Of a DNA stretch of 64,000 bases, positions 30,950 to 40,529 are shown piece by piece (position 1 is the stretch's first letter; every line of letters starts with the position of its first letter). A program made the position numbers and the translations under genes. The notes below the pieces were generated by a model, which had not been told where the DNA came from, ran no database searches, and was given only the letters and a program-made list of their open reading frames with translations. This DNA is from Collimonas sp. OK412 (lineage in GTDB: Bacteria > Pseudomonadota > Gammaproteobacteria > Burkholderiales > Burkholderiaceae_D), in contig NZ_FOLC01000020.1 in NCBI RefSeq assembly GCF_900112135.1, forward strand, positions 1 to 64,000. Direction: 5' to 3'.

Positions 30950-31816
30950 TCAGCCGATCAGGAAATCGGTGACGACTTTTATCTGGTCGATATGCAAAAA
31001 GGTTGGAGCATGGCCGACGCCGGCCAGTTCCACCAATTTGGCTTTTGGTCCGCTTTCCGTCATAATGCGGGCCGTCTCGGGCGACAGCAGGTCGGATTCG
31101 GCGCCGCGCACCAGCAACGTGGGGCAAGTGATCGCCTGGTACGCTTTCCACAGCAGCTGTTCGGACAGCCTGAAGGTTTCTTCGCTGGTCGAAATGAAAG
31201 GCTGGGCCAGTTTCAAGTCGTAGTGGCGGATCCACTGGCCGTCCGCGTTCTGGCGCAATACATCGCTGGCCAGCTTGTGCCATTCGGCGTCGGTATGCGG
31301 GCCGAACGAGGCCGAGATGGCGCGCACATAGGCGGCCGCTTCGTCGAACGTGGCAAAACGCATGTCGGCGCCGATATAAGCGCCGATGCGCCCCATTGCC
31401 TCTGCATCCAGGCTCGGGCCGATGTCGTTCAGCACCAGCTTGCGTATCGGGTTTTCCGGCAGGGAAGCCAGGCCGATGCCGATCAGGCCGCCCATCGAGG
31501 TGCCGACCAGGTCGACGGTTTCGGCGTTGAGCCGGGCCAGCAAGGTGACCACATCGTTCAGGTACTGCGGCAACACATAATATTGCGGATCGCGCAGCCA
31601 GCCGGAGCGGCCGCGGCCGACTACGTCCGGGCATACCACCCGGTAGGTATCGCACACCGTGCGCGCCAGCTGGTCGAAATCATCCGACACCCGGGTCACG
31701 CCATGCAGGCACAGCAGCACATTCGGATTATGCGGATCGCCCCATTCCTGGTAGGCCATTTTATGCAGGCCGGCGGGGGAAATACACTGGACAGATTTGT
31801 GGGTGGCGATGGTCAT
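30950..31816 (-). CDS. alpha/beta-fold hydrolase
   Basis: A 288-residue cytoplasmic hydrolase; ATG at 31816 with CGGGA upstream, rather than the longer frame. Landmarks: oxyanion loop CLHGVTRVSDDFDQL, VVGRGRSGWL, nucleophile elbow VGTSMGGLIG (serine about residue 111), acid in RGAESDLLSPETA (aspartate about 234) and histidine in GVGHAPTF. This is the lineage of haloalkane dehalogenase-like and ester hydrolases; the substrate is unknown. First gene of the probable hydrolase-ridA-relA operon. Confidence 0.88.
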   Translation of the reverse strand: MTIATHKSVQCISPAGLHKMAYQEWGDPHNPNVLLCLHGVTRVSDDFDQLARTVCDTYRVVCPDVVGRGRSGWLRDPQYYVLPQYLNDVVTLLARLNAETVDLVGTSMGGLIGIGLASLPENPIRKLVLNDIGPSLDAEAMGRIGAYIGADMRFATFDEAAAYVRAISASFGPHTDAEWHKLASDVLRQNADGQWIRHYDLKLAQPFISTSEETFRLSEQLLWKAYQAITCPTLLVRGAESDLLSPETARIMTESGPKAKLVELAGVGHAPTFLHIDQIKVVTDFLIG

Positions 31817-32000
31817 TGCAATCCCGTTGCGGTCGAACTTGATGGGTGGCGACAGGCAAAACGATGGTCGGACAATATGTTTTGCTTTGCGTATATGCAA
31901 CATCTTATCGCATATGGCCCCACCCTTGCACGCTCCCGTACGCGGCGATGTCCGAAAATCCCGCTAAAAAGCTGTTGCACGCCGCTCTCAAGCATATGAC

Positions 32001-32039
32001 GCAATAAAAACGGCGTTTGACACCTGGTGTCAAACGCCG
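32001..32039 (-). terminator. rho-independent terminator after the CoA-transferase genes
   Basis: CGGCGTTTGACACC and GGTGTCAAACGCCG (32011-32039) form a 14-bp stem; read leftward it is followed by TTTTTATTGC. It lies 22 bases after the stop of the leftward CoA-transferase subunit B gene. Confidence 0.9.
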
Positions 32040-32061
32040 CTTCCCTACGATTGCGTCCGGG

Positions 32062-32715
32062 TCATTGCGCCAGTGCGATCTCCAATGGCGCGCCAGTCTG
32101 TTCGATGATGTCCTGCTGGCTCACGCCCGGCGCCAGCTCGATCACTTTCAACCCTTGCGGCGTCACATCCAGCACGCCGAGGTCGGTAATGATGCGGTTG
32201 ACGACGCCGACGCCGGTCAGCGGCAGGTTGCAGGCATCGAGGATCTTGTGCGAAGTCGAACCGTCCTTGGACTTGGCGACGTGCTCCATCAGCACCACTA
32301 CCCTGCCCACGCCGGCCACCAGGTCCATGGCGCCGCCCATGCCCTTGACCATCTTGCCGGGGATCATCCAGTTCGCCAGGTCGCCGTTTTTGGAAACCTG
32401 CATTGCACCGAGGATGGCGATATTGATTTTGCCGCCGCGTATCATGGCGAACGAATCCGCCGAGCTGAAATACGAGGATCCGGGCAGCGAAGTCACAGTC
32501 TGCTTGCCGGCGTTGATCAGGTCGGGATCGACCGCGTCGTCGGTCGGGAACGGGCCGATGCCCAGCAGGCCGTTCTCCGACTGCAGCCAGACTTCTATCT
32601 CTTGCGGCACATGGTTCGCCACCAGGGTCGGCAAGCCGATGCCGAGGTTGACGTAAAACCCGTCCTGCAATTCCTTTGCCGCGCGCGCGGCCATTTCGTC
32701 ACGTGTCCATGCCAT
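32062..32715 (-). CDS. scoB: 3-oxoacid CoA-transferase subunit B
   Basis: A 217-residue subunit of succinyl-CoA:3-ketoacid (acetoacetate) CoA-transferase; ATG at 32715 with GGAG upstream. The catalytic glutamate lies in [12 protein letters not shown], and the family pattern [34 protein letters not shown] and [11 protein letters not shown] is complete. It activates acetoacetate and related ketoacids, connecting ketone and PHB turnover. It lies 22 bp downstream of subunit A and ends at a terminator. Confidence 0.95.
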   Translation of the reverse strand: MAWTRDEMAARAAKELQDGFYVNLGIGLPTLVANHVPQEIEVWLQSENGLLGIGPFPTDDAVDPDLINAGKQTVTSLPGSSYFSSADSFAMIRGGKINIAILGAMQVSKNGDLANWMIPGKMVKGMGGAMDLVAGVGRVVVLMEHVAKSKDGSTSHKILDACNLPLTGVGVVNRIITDLGVLDVTPQGLKVIELAPGVSQQDIIEQTGAPLEIALAQ

Positions 32716-32737
32716 GTCGTTCTCCGTATTCTCTAGG

Positions 32738-33436
32738 TTATGCAGTGCGGACAGTACGCTGTTCGATACGCTTTTCCGGCGTCGCATTGACCACGATGCG
32801 GTGGACAAATATGCCAGGCGTATGCACCTGGTCGGGATCGATCTCGCCGACCTCCACCAGATGCTCGACTTCCACCACGGTGATCTTGCCGGCCATGGCC
32901 ACGTTAGGATTGAAATTGCGGGCAGTCTTGTTGAACACCAGGTTGCCGCTGCGGTCCGCCTTGTAGGCTTTGACCAGGGAAATGTCGGCCACCAGCGAAC
33001 GTTCCATCACGTACTTGGCGCCGTCGAATTCGCGGATTTCCTTGCCTTCGGCGACCAGCGTGCCGACGCCGGTCTTGGTGAAAAACGCCGGGATGCCGGC
33101 GCCGCCGGCGCGCAGCTTTTCCGCCAGCGTGCCTTGCGGCGTGAATTCAAGCTCCAGTTCGCCAGCCAGGTACTGCCGTTCGAATTCCTTGTTCTCGCCG
33201 ACATACGAGGCGATCATTTTCTTGATCTGGCGCGTCGCCAGCAATTGCCCCAGGCCGAAACCGTCGACGCCTGCGTTGTTCGATATCGCAGTCAGGTTCT
33301 GCACCGCCGAATTGCGCAGCGCCAGGATCAGCGCTTCAGGGATGCCGCACAGGCCGAAGCCGCCTACGGCGATGGTCTGGCCATCTTTGACTATGCCGGC
33401 CAACGCGCTTGCCGCGTCAGGATAAACTTTGTTCAT
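32738..33436 (-). CDS. scoA: 3-oxoacid CoA-transferase subunit A
   Basis: A 232-residue subunit; ATG at 33436 with AGGAGGC upstream. Landmarks are [34 protein letters not shown] and [20 protein letters not shown]. It pairs with subunit B to form the CoA-transferase. The gene is divergent from a PAS-LuxR regulator, with about 127 bp between, so that regulator may control it. Confidence 0.95.
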   Translation of the reverse strand: MNKVYPDAASALAGIVKDGQTIAVGGFGLCGIPEALILALRNSAVQNLTAISNNAGVDGFGLGQLLATRQIKKMIASYVGENKEFERQYLAGELELEFTPQGTLAEKLRAGGAGIPAFFTKTGVGTLVAEGKEIREFDGAKYVMERSLVADISLVKAYKADRSGNLVFNKTARNFNPNVAMAGKITVVEVEHLVEVGEIDPDQVHTPGIFVHRIVVNATPEKRIEQRTVRTA

Positions 33437-33563
33437 GCCAATGCCTCCTGTTTGTGTAAACTCCAACTATTATTGCTTTGCGTGCAGTCTGTTAGCATAT
33501 GACGAAGCGCTGCTTGCAACAATACCGTAAAAATACGAAACCAACACCAGACTGATCTGCCAA

Positions 33564-34139
33564 GTGCCATTGCCTAATTTAGCCGTCGATTATGAAACCA
33601 TCTTTGCGCACGCGCCGATCGGCATGTGCGTCTCTGAACGCCGCATCATGCAGGTGTGCAACCTGGCGCTGGCGCGCATGTTCGGCTACCTGCCGGGCGA
33701 ACTGAACGGCGAGTCGTTCAAGGTGCTATACCCGACCCAGGACGAGTTCGAGCGCACCGGCGCCCGTATCGTACCGATCATGAACGCCAAGGGCATCTAT
33801 TCCGACGAACGGATCATGCGGCGCGCCAACGGCGAGCTGTTCTGGTGCCACGTCACCGGCCACGCCCTGGTGCCGGAAGATACCCACGCCGCCGGCATCT
33901 GGACCTTTGAAGACCTGAGTGAAAAACGCCGCGCCTCATCCACGCTGTCGCCGCGCGAGCGGGAAATCGCGGCGCTGCTGGTGGAGGGCAAGACCAGCAA
34001 GCTGATCGGCAAGCAGATCGGCCTCAGCCCGCGCACGGTGGAGATGCACCGGGCCAACCTGATGAAGAAATTCACGGCGTCGACCTCCAGCGAACTGGTG
34101 CACCGCCTGCTGGGCATTGCCCAGAGCGAAGGCGTTTAG
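33564..34139 (+). CDS. PAS-LuxR transcriptional regulator
   Basis: A 191-residue protein starting with GTG. A PAS sensor domain (residues about 12-120: IFAHAPIGMCVSERRIMQVC, FGYLPGELNGESFKVLYPTQ, RANGELFWCHVTGHAL) is followed by a LuxR-type helix-turn-helix (LSPREREIAALLVEGKTSKL, LSPRTVEMHRANLMKKF). There is no phosphoacceptor receiver domain, so it probably senses a small ligand or redox state directly. Divergence from the CoA-transferase genes suggests control of that operon; that is inference. Confidence 0.9.
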   Translation: MPLPNLAVDYETIFAHAPIGMCVSERRIMQVCNLALARMFGYLPGELNGESFKVLYPTQDEFERTGARIVPIMNAKGIYSDERIMRRANGELFWCHVTGHALVPEDTHAAGIWTFEDLSEKRRASSTLSPREREIAALLVEGKTSKLIGKQIGLSPRTVEMHRANLMKKFTASTSSELVHRLLGIAQSEGV

Positions 34140-34142
34140 TAT

Positions 34143-34562
<420 letters not shown>

Positions 34563-34698
34563 TGCCCTGACTTTCCTGAATACTGTAAATTGGCGTCCAG
34601 CAGGCGAGGAACAACACTAGCCTGCCTGCTAGCATTCTGCCGCAAAATCCCGGACAATTAGCACATCCGTTCGAAAATTAATTATAGGTAAAGAGACA

Positions 34699-36390
34699 AT
34701 GACTCCAACCCAAGGGCAGAACCAGCAGAATCTCCTGGAACAATACGGTCCGCGCGAAGCCATGGAATATGACGTGGTGGTGGTCGGCGGCGGGCCGGCC
34801 GGCCTGGCGGCGGCGATCCGGCTGAAACAGCAGGCTGCCGAAAAAGGACGCGAAGTATCAGTCTGCGTGCTGGAGAAAGGCAGCGAAATCGGCGCCCATA
34901 TCCTGTCCGGTGCGGTGATGGACCCGCAGGCGCTGACCGAACTGCTGCCAAACTGGAAAGAGCTGGGTGCGCCGCTGACCACCGAAGTCAGCGAAGACCG
35001 TTTCCTGTTCCTGACCGAGAAAAAAGCCTACAAGACGCCTAACTGGATGCTGCCGGCCTGCTTCCAGAACCATGGCAATTACGTCATCTCGCTGGCCAAC
35101 GTGGTGCGCTGGCTGGGCCAGCAGGCGGAGATCCTGGGCGTGGAAATTTTCCCGGGCTTCCCGGCGGCCGAAGTGCTGTACAACGAGGATGGCTCGGTCA
35201 AGGGCGTCGCCACCGGCAACATGGGCGTGGACCGCCATGGCCAGCCTACCGATGCCTTCCAGCTGGGCATGGAGCTGCACGCCAAGTACACCTTGTTTGC
35301 CGAAGGCGCGCGCGGCCACCTGGGCAAGCAGCTGATGGCGAAATTCGAACTGAACAAGGGCAAGGATCCGCAAACCTATGCGATCGGCATCAAGGAATTG
35401 TGGGAAATCGATCCCAAGCTGCACCAGCCGGGCCTGGTGGTGCATACCGCGGGCTGGCCGCTGGATACCCAGACCTACGGCGGCTCTTTCCTGTATCACC
35501 TGGAAAACAACCAGGTCGCGGTCGGCTACGTGGTCGGCCTGGCTTACGAAAATCCCTACCTGTCGCCTTACGAAGAATTCCAGCGCTACAAGACGCATCC
35601 GGAAATCAGCAAATTTTTCCAGGGCGGCAAGCGCATTTCCTACGGCGCCCGCGCGATCACCGCCGGCGGCCTGCAATCGCTGCCCAAGCTGACCTTCCCC
35701 GGCGGCGCCCTGATCGGCTGCGACGCCGGCTTCCTCAACGCCAGCCGCATCAAGGGCAGCCACGCCGCCATCAAGACCGGCATGCTGGCCGCCAACGCTG
35801 CCTTCGAAGCCCTGGGCAACAACCGCCAGTTCGACGAGCTGACGGCCTATGGCGAGGCGTTCGAGCAGTCCTGGCTGCACCAGGAACTGCACAAGGCGCG
35901 CAACTTCAAGCCATGGATGAGCAAGGGCCTGTATCTCGGCACCCTGATGGTCGGCATCGACCAGGTCGTGTTCGGCGGCAAAGCGCCATGGACGCTGCGC
36001 CACACCCATGCCGACCATGAATGCCTGAAGCCGGCGGCCAATTACGCGCCGATCAAGTATCCGAAACCGGACGGCAAGCTGACCTTCGACCGCCTGTCGT
36101 CCGTGTTCATCTCCAACACCAACCATGCCGAAGACCAGCCGATCCACCTGACCTTGAAGGATCCGAACGTGCCGGTCAACGTCAACCTGCGCGACTATGC
36201 GGGGCCGGAAGCGCGCTACTGCCCTGCCGGCGTGTATGAATTCGTGACCAATGAAGACAATACGGAACGCCTGCAGATCAATGCGCAAAACTGCGTGCAT
36301 TGCAAAACCTGCGACATCAAGGATCCGACGCAGAATATCGTGTGGGTGACGCCGGAAGGCGGCGGCGGGCCGAACTATCCGAACATGTGA
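34699..36390 (+). CDS. electron transfer flavoprotein-ubiquinone oxidoreductase
   Basis: A 563-residue membrane-associated flavoprotein that passes electrons from ETF (fatty acid and amino acid oxidation) to ubiquinone. The FAD-binding VVVVGGGPAGLAAAIRLKQQ is at about residue 23 and the second FAD region (GGALIGCDAGFLNASRIKGS) at about 335. The C-terminal 4Fe-4S ferredoxin motif is complete: CPAGVYEF, then INAQNCVHCKTCDIKDPTQN. It ends in GGGGPNYPNM, the usual C-terminus. Length matches the family. Confidence 0.95.
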   Translation: MTPTQGQNQQNLLEQYGPREAMEYDVVVVGGGPAGLAAAIRLKQQAAEKGREVSVCVLEKGSEIGAHILSGAVMDPQALTELLPNWKELGAPLTTEVSEDRFLFLTEKKAYKTPNWMLPACFQNHGNYVISLANVVRWLGQQAEILGVEIFPGFPAAEVLYNEDGSVKGVATGNMGVDRHGQPTDAFQLGMELHAKYTLFAEGARGHLGKQLMAKFELNKGKDPQTYAIGIKELWEIDPKLHQPGLVVHTAGWPLDTQTYGGSFLYHLENNQVAVGYVVGLAYENPYLSPYEEFQRYKTHPEISKFFQGGKRISYGARAITAGGLQSLPKLTFPGGALIGCDAGFLNASRIKGSHAAIKTGMLAANAAFEALGNNRQFDELTAYGEAFEQSWLHQELHKARNFKPWMSKGLYLGTLMVGIDQVVFGGKAPWTLRHTHADHECLKPAANYAPIKYPKPDGKLTFDRLSSVFISNTNHAEDQPIHLTLKDPNVPVNVNLRDYAGPEARYCPAGVYEFVTNEDNTERLQINAQNCVHCKTCDIKDPTQNIVWVTPEGGGGPNYPNM

Positions 36391-36395
36391 TGTGC

Positions 36396-36423
36396 AAACA
36401 AGGCTGCGTATGCAGCCTTGTTT
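36396..36423 (+). terminator. terminator after ETF-ubiquinone oxidoreductase
   Basis: AAACAAGGCTGC, loop GTAT, GCAGCCTTGTTT form a perfect 12-bp stem starting six bases after the stop; the stem itself supplies A and T runs, so it may work in both directions. Confidence 0.8.
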
Positions 36424-36476
36424 ATGTCCTGCTCGCTTGCCGATGGATCTGGATGCCGGGCAATCTCTCCCCTGCC

Positions 36477-37034
36477 TTAAGGCAGCTTCCAATCGCCGGC
36501 GACAATTTTTTCAAGCCAGAACGTGCCGATCACGGTCTTGACGTCGGTGACCTTGCCTTCCCTCACCCAGTCCAGCATGTCCGTCAGCGGCGCCTTGAAG
36601 ACGTCCAGGAATTCGCCATCGTCCAGCTTGCGCTCGCCGCCGGCCAGGCCGCGCGCCAGGTACAGCTCCAGATGTTCGTCGGAATAGGCAATCGCGTTGT
36701 GGATAGTGCAGACGTGCTGCCATTCGGTCGCGGTGTAACCGGTTTCTTCCAGCAACTCACGCTTGGCGCAGGCCAGGTGGTCTTCGCCCGGATCGATCTT
36801 CCCGGCCGGATATTCGATGAACACGCGTTCCAGCGGATAACGGTATTGCCGCTCGAGCAAGACCGTGCCGTCCTCGAACAGCGGCAGGATGACTACCGCG
36901 CCGGGATGCTTGATGTATTCGCGCGTGGTCGCCTTGCCGTCGGGCAGCTGCACCGTGTCGCGCTGCACCTTGAGGAAGTTGCCGTCATAGGCTTCGGCGC
37001 TGGCGATCCGGGTTTCTTTCAGGTGACTATCCAT
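36477..37034 (-). CDS. nudix hydrolase, ADP-ribose pyrophosphatase type
   Basis: A 185-residue enzyme. The nudix box reads GKIDPGEDHLACAKRELLEE then TGY, matching GX5EX7REUXEEXGU in full. The preceding VLLERQYRYPLERVFIEYPA is typical of the ADP-ribose/NudF-like subgroup, which cuts ADP-ribose to AMP and ribose-5-phosphate. It lies just after the DUF2818 gene at the end of the nuo cluster, a common Burkholderiales arrangement. Confidence 0.93.
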   Translation of the reverse strand: MDSHLKETRIASAEAYDGNFLKVQRDTVQLPDGKATTREYIKHPGAVVILPLFEDGTVLLERQYRYPLERVFIEYPAGKIDPGEDHLACAKRELLEETGYTATEWQHVCTIHNAIAYSDEHLELYLARGLAGGERKLDDGEFLDVFKAPLTDMLDWVREGKVTDVKTVIGTFWLEKIVAGDWKLP

Positions 37035-37125
37035 GCGGGTACTCCGGGGGGAAGATAAGGCAGACGAAAAGAAGATTGTAATGCAGGCGCTGGCCGCGCC
37101 GCCCGCCGCCAGGCAAGAAGCCGGT

Positions 37126-37440
37126 TCAGCGATGCTTTTTCAGGTAGCGCAGCACGTAGCCAGGATAGGCCAGCACCAGGAACATGCAGCCGGTTACGGC
37201 ATAAAATTCCCAGCCCTGGCTAAAGGCATTGCCGATATTCGCTTCCAGCACATGGGCAAACAGACCAACCAGCGCATACAAGGCAAACAGCTCAAGCAAG
37301 CGCACCCAGACCGGCTTGGACGCCGCCTGGCCGCCGGACTTGAGCGGCACCAGGGCAAACAGGCGTTCGTTGATGAACGGCAGGTTGGCAGCCAGCAGCG
37401 CCAACAGGATCACGAACCAGCTGGAGAGCGAGACATTCAC
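37126..37440 (-). CDS. DUF2818 family membrane protein
   Basis: A 104-residue protein with about three membrane segments (residues 6-25, 48-66, 76-95) and a basic end (VLRYLKKHR). LAANLPFINERLFALVPLK is the DUF2818 signature. It starts 4 bp after nuoN and is a standard extra gene at the end of betaproteobacterial nuo operons, so a role in complex I assembly or stability has been suggested by position only. Confidence 0.88.
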   Translation of the reverse strand: MNVSLSSWFVILLALLAANLPFINERLFALVPLKSGGQAASKPVWVRLLELFALYALVGLFAHVLEANIGNAFSQGWEFYAVTGCMFLVLAYPGYVLRYLKKHR

Positions 37441-37444
37441 GAAG

Positions 37445-38956
37445 TTACTGCCCCACCCTGCTAAGGAAGGCGGTCAGGGATTTGACGATGGCCGAGGTAG
37501 TGGAATCCATCAGCCAGCCTGGCCACAGGCCCAGCACCAGCACCGCCAGCCCGTTCAGGCTGAGCAATACCCGGACATCGAGGTGAGCCACGATCGGCGA
37601 GCTGTCTTGCGGTTCGTCAAAATACATCAGCTTGATGACGCGCAGGTAATAGTAGGCGCCGATCAGCGAGAACAGTACCGCCACCACCACCAGCCACAGC
37701 TGGCCGCTGCCGGTGCCAAGCACGGCTTGCAGCACCGACAGCTTGGCGTAGAAACCCATCAGCGGCGGAATTCCCGCCAGCGACAGCATCAGGACCAGCA
37801 TCACCGCGGCAAACCATGGGCTGCGCTGGTTCAAGCCTTTGAAGTCGTCCATGTTTTCCGCTTCGAAACCGGAACGCGCCAGCAGCATGATGACACCGAA
37901 GGTGCCGAGCGTGGTCATCACGTAAGTGATCGAATAAAACATGGCCGAGCTATAGGCATTGACGGTGGAGAACAGGTTGCCGTCGACTACCCCGGCCAGC
38001 AGGCCGAGCAGCATGAAGCCCATGTGGGAAATGGTCGAATAAGCCAGCATGCGCTTGATGTTGGTCTGGGCAATCGCAGTGATATTACCGATCGCCATCG
38101 ACAGCACAGCCAGCACCACCAGCATCTGCTGCCAGTCAGTCGCCAGCGGCAGCAGCGCTTCCACCAGCAGGCGGAAGCAGATCGCAAAAGCGGCCAGCTT
38201 CGGCGCGCCGCCCAGCAACAGGGTGACGGCGGTCGGTGCGCCCTGGTAGACGTCGGGCACCCACATGTGGAACGGCACCGCACCCAGCTTGAACGCCAGG
38301 CCGGCGACAATGAACACCACGCCGAACACCAGCACGGTTGCGTTGATGCCGCCGGAGGATGCTGCGCGGGTAACTTCGATCAGGTCAAGCGAACCGGTGG
38401 CGCCATACAGCATCGACATCCCGTACAGCAGGAAACCGGAAGCCATCGCGCCCAGCACGAAATACTTCATGGCCGCTTCGGTCGCATTGGCGCTGTCGCG
38501 CCGCAATGCCACCAGCGCATATAACGACAGGGACATCAGTTCCAGGCCCAGGTAGATGCTGAGGAAATTGCTGCCCGAGATCATCACCATCTGGCCCAGC
38601 AGGGTAAACAGCGCCAGCGGGTAGAACTCGCCGCCGAGATGGCCGCTGACCATGCCGCGCTCGCTCACATAACGGCGCGAATATACCAGCGTCATTGCCA
38701 CCGCCACGTAGGAAACCAGCTTCAACAGGCTGCTCAGCGGATCCGAGACAAACATGTTGTGGAAGGTATAGACCGTCTCCCCGCTTTGGAATGCGCCGAA
38801 CGTCAATACGAAACACACAGCCAGCACGGCCAGCGTCAGGTAGTAAGTGAGGTAGCGCTTGGCATCCGAAACAAACATATCGATCAGCAGCACGACAGAC
38901 GTCGCGATCAGCAGAAAGATTTCCGGATAAACAGGGATCAGATTCATGTTATTCAT
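37445..38956 (-). CDS. nuoN: NADH-quinone oxidoreductase subunit N
   Basis: A 503-residue integral membrane proton-pumping subunit of complex I, homologous to Mrp antiporters. About 14 membrane segments are visible. The central conserved stretch has [40 protein letters not shown] (key lysine) and [20 protein letters not shown]. An ATG three codons in ([11 protein letters not shown]) is an alternative start. 49 bp downstream of nuoM. Confidence 0.97.
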   Translation of the reverse strand: MNNMNLIPVYPEIFLLIATSVVLLIDMFVSDAKRYLTYYLTLAVLAVCFVLTFGAFQSGETVYTFHNMFVSDPLSSLLKLVSYVAVAMTLVYSRRYVSERGMVSGHLGGEFYPLALFTLLGQMVMISGSNFLSIYLGLELMSLSLYALVALRRDSANATEAAMKYFVLGAMASGFLLYGMSMLYGATGSLDLIEVTRAASSGGINATVLVFGVVFIVAGLAFKLGAVPFHMWVPDVYQGAPTAVTLLLGGAPKLAAFAICFRLLVEALLPLATDWQQMLVVLAVLSMAIGNITAIAQTNIKRMLAYSTISHMGFMLLGLLAGVVDGNLFSTVNAYSSAMFYSITYVMTTLGTFGVIMLLARSGFEAENMDDFKGLNQRSPWFAAVMLVLMLSLAGIPPLMGFYAKLSVLQAVLGTGSGQLWLVVVAVLFSLIGAYYYLRVIKLMYFDEPQDSSPIVAHLDVRVLLSLNGLAVLVLGLWPGWLMDSTTSAIVKSLTAFLSRVGQ

Positions 38957-39005
38957 TTATTTGCCGCTTATTTTTATGCAACGCGCATTTAATCATCGTA
39001 CTTAA

Positions 39006-40490
39006 TCAGTTTAACTTGGTGACCGCGACATGCTTCAGCAGATCGGCTACCGACACTTGCATCGCATCGGTGAACGGCGCCGGATACACGCCCATCGCGA
39101 TGACGGCAATCGCCAGCACGCCCAGCATGACGAACTCACGCTTGTTCAGGTCCAGCATTTCTTTCACATGCGAATTGGTGATGGCGCCGAACACCACGCG
39201 CTTGACCAGCCACAGCGAATACGCCGCGCCCAGGATCAATGCCGTCGCCGCCAGCAGGCCGATCCAGAAATTGAATTTGACCGCGCCCAGGATCACCATG
39301 AACTCGCCGACGAAACCGGAGGTGCCCGGCAGGCCGGAATTGGCCAGCGAGAACAGCACGAACAAGGCGGCGAAACGCGGCATGACGTTGACCACGCCGC
39401 CGTATTCGGCGATCTGGCGGGTATGCATGCGGTCATACAGGACACCGATGCAAAGGAACATCGCGCCCGACACGAAGCCGTGCGAGATCATTTGCACGAT
39501 GCCGCCCTGCAGGCCGATATCGTTGAAAATGAAGAAGCCGAGGGTGACGAAACCCATGTGGGCGATCGACGAATAGGCGATCAGCTTTTTCATGTCGTTC
39601 TGCACCAATGCCACCAGGCCGATATAGATCACGGCGATCAGCGACAAGGTGATGATGAAACCGGCCAGGTAATGGCTGGCGTCAGGCGTGATCGGCAGCG
39701 AGAAACGCAGGAAGCCGTAGCCGCCCAGCTTCAGCATGATGGCCGCCAGCACCACGGAACCGCCGGTCGGCGCCTCCACGTGGGCATCCGGCAGCCAGGT
39801 ATGCACCGGCCACATCGGCACCTTGACGGCAAACGCCATCAGGAAAGCCAGGAAAATCAGGACTTGCGCCGTCATCGTCAGCGGCAGCTGGTGCCAGGTC
39901 AGGATCTCGAAACTGCCGCCCGACTGGATATACAGGTACAGCAGCGCGATCAGCATCAGCAGCGAACCCATCAGGGTGTACAGGAAGAATTTGATCGCTG
40001 CGTAGACGCGGTTGGCGCCGCCCCAGACGCCGACGATGATGAACATCGGAATCAGCGTCGCTTCGAAGAATACGTAGAACAGCATGCCGTCCAGCGCGCA
40101 GAAGACGCCGATCATCAAGCCCGACAGGATCAGGAAAGCGCCCATGTACTGCGCGACTTTTTTCTCGATCACTTGCCAGGCGGAGATCACCACCAGCACG
40201 GTGATGAACGCCGTCAACGGCACGAACCACAGGGAAATGCCGTCGATGCCGAGGTAGTAGTTGACGTTGAAGCGGTCGATCCAGGTGGTCTTTTCAACGA
40301 ACTGCATGCCATGGAAAGCGTTGTCGAATTGGCTGACCAGAGGCAGCGTCACCACGAAACTGACTGCCGCGCCGAGCAGCGACAGCCAACGCACCAGGGT
40401 TGGATTATCGTCGCGACCGACTGCCAGGACCAGGATACCGAACGCGACCGGGCACCAGATCGCGAGGCTGAGAAGAGGGAAAGTTGACAT
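39006..40490 (-). CDS. nuoM: NADH-quinone oxidoreductase subunit M
   Basis: A 494-residue membrane subunit of complex I with about 14 helices, one of three antiporter-like pumps. Diagnostic motifs: the glutamate in YVFFEATLIPMFIIVGVWGG, the lysine in AFAVKVPMWPVHTWLPDAHV and HVEAPTGGSVVLAAIMLKLG, then KKLIAYSSIAHMGFVTLG. Normal length. Confidence 0.97.
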   Translation of the reverse strand: MSTFPLLSLAIWCPVAFGILVLAVGRDDNPTLVRWLSLLGAAVSFVVTLPLVSQFDNAFHGMQFVEKTTWIDRFNVNYYLGIDGISLWFVPLTAFITVLVVISAWQVIEKKVAQYMGAFLILSGLMIGVFCALDGMLFYVFFEATLIPMFIIVGVWGGANRVYAAIKFFLYTLMGSLLMLIALLYLYIQSGGSFEILTWHQLPLTMTAQVLIFLAFLMAFAVKVPMWPVHTWLPDAHVEAPTGGSVVLAAIMLKLGGYGFLRFSLPITPDASHYLAGFIITLSLIAVIYIGLVALVQNDMKKLIAYSSIAHMGFVTLGFFIFNDIGLQGGIVQMISHGFVSGAMFLCIGVLYDRMHTRQIAEYGGVVNVMPRFAALFVLFSLANSGLPGTSGFVGEFMVILGAVKFNFWIGLLAATALILGAAYSLWLVKRVVFGAITNSHVKEMLDLNKREFVMLGVLAIAVIAMGVYPAPFTDAMQVSVADLLKHVAVTKLN

Positions 40491-40529
40491 ATTTATTATT
40501 GCTCTACCTAACTGAGTTGCTTCGCCAGC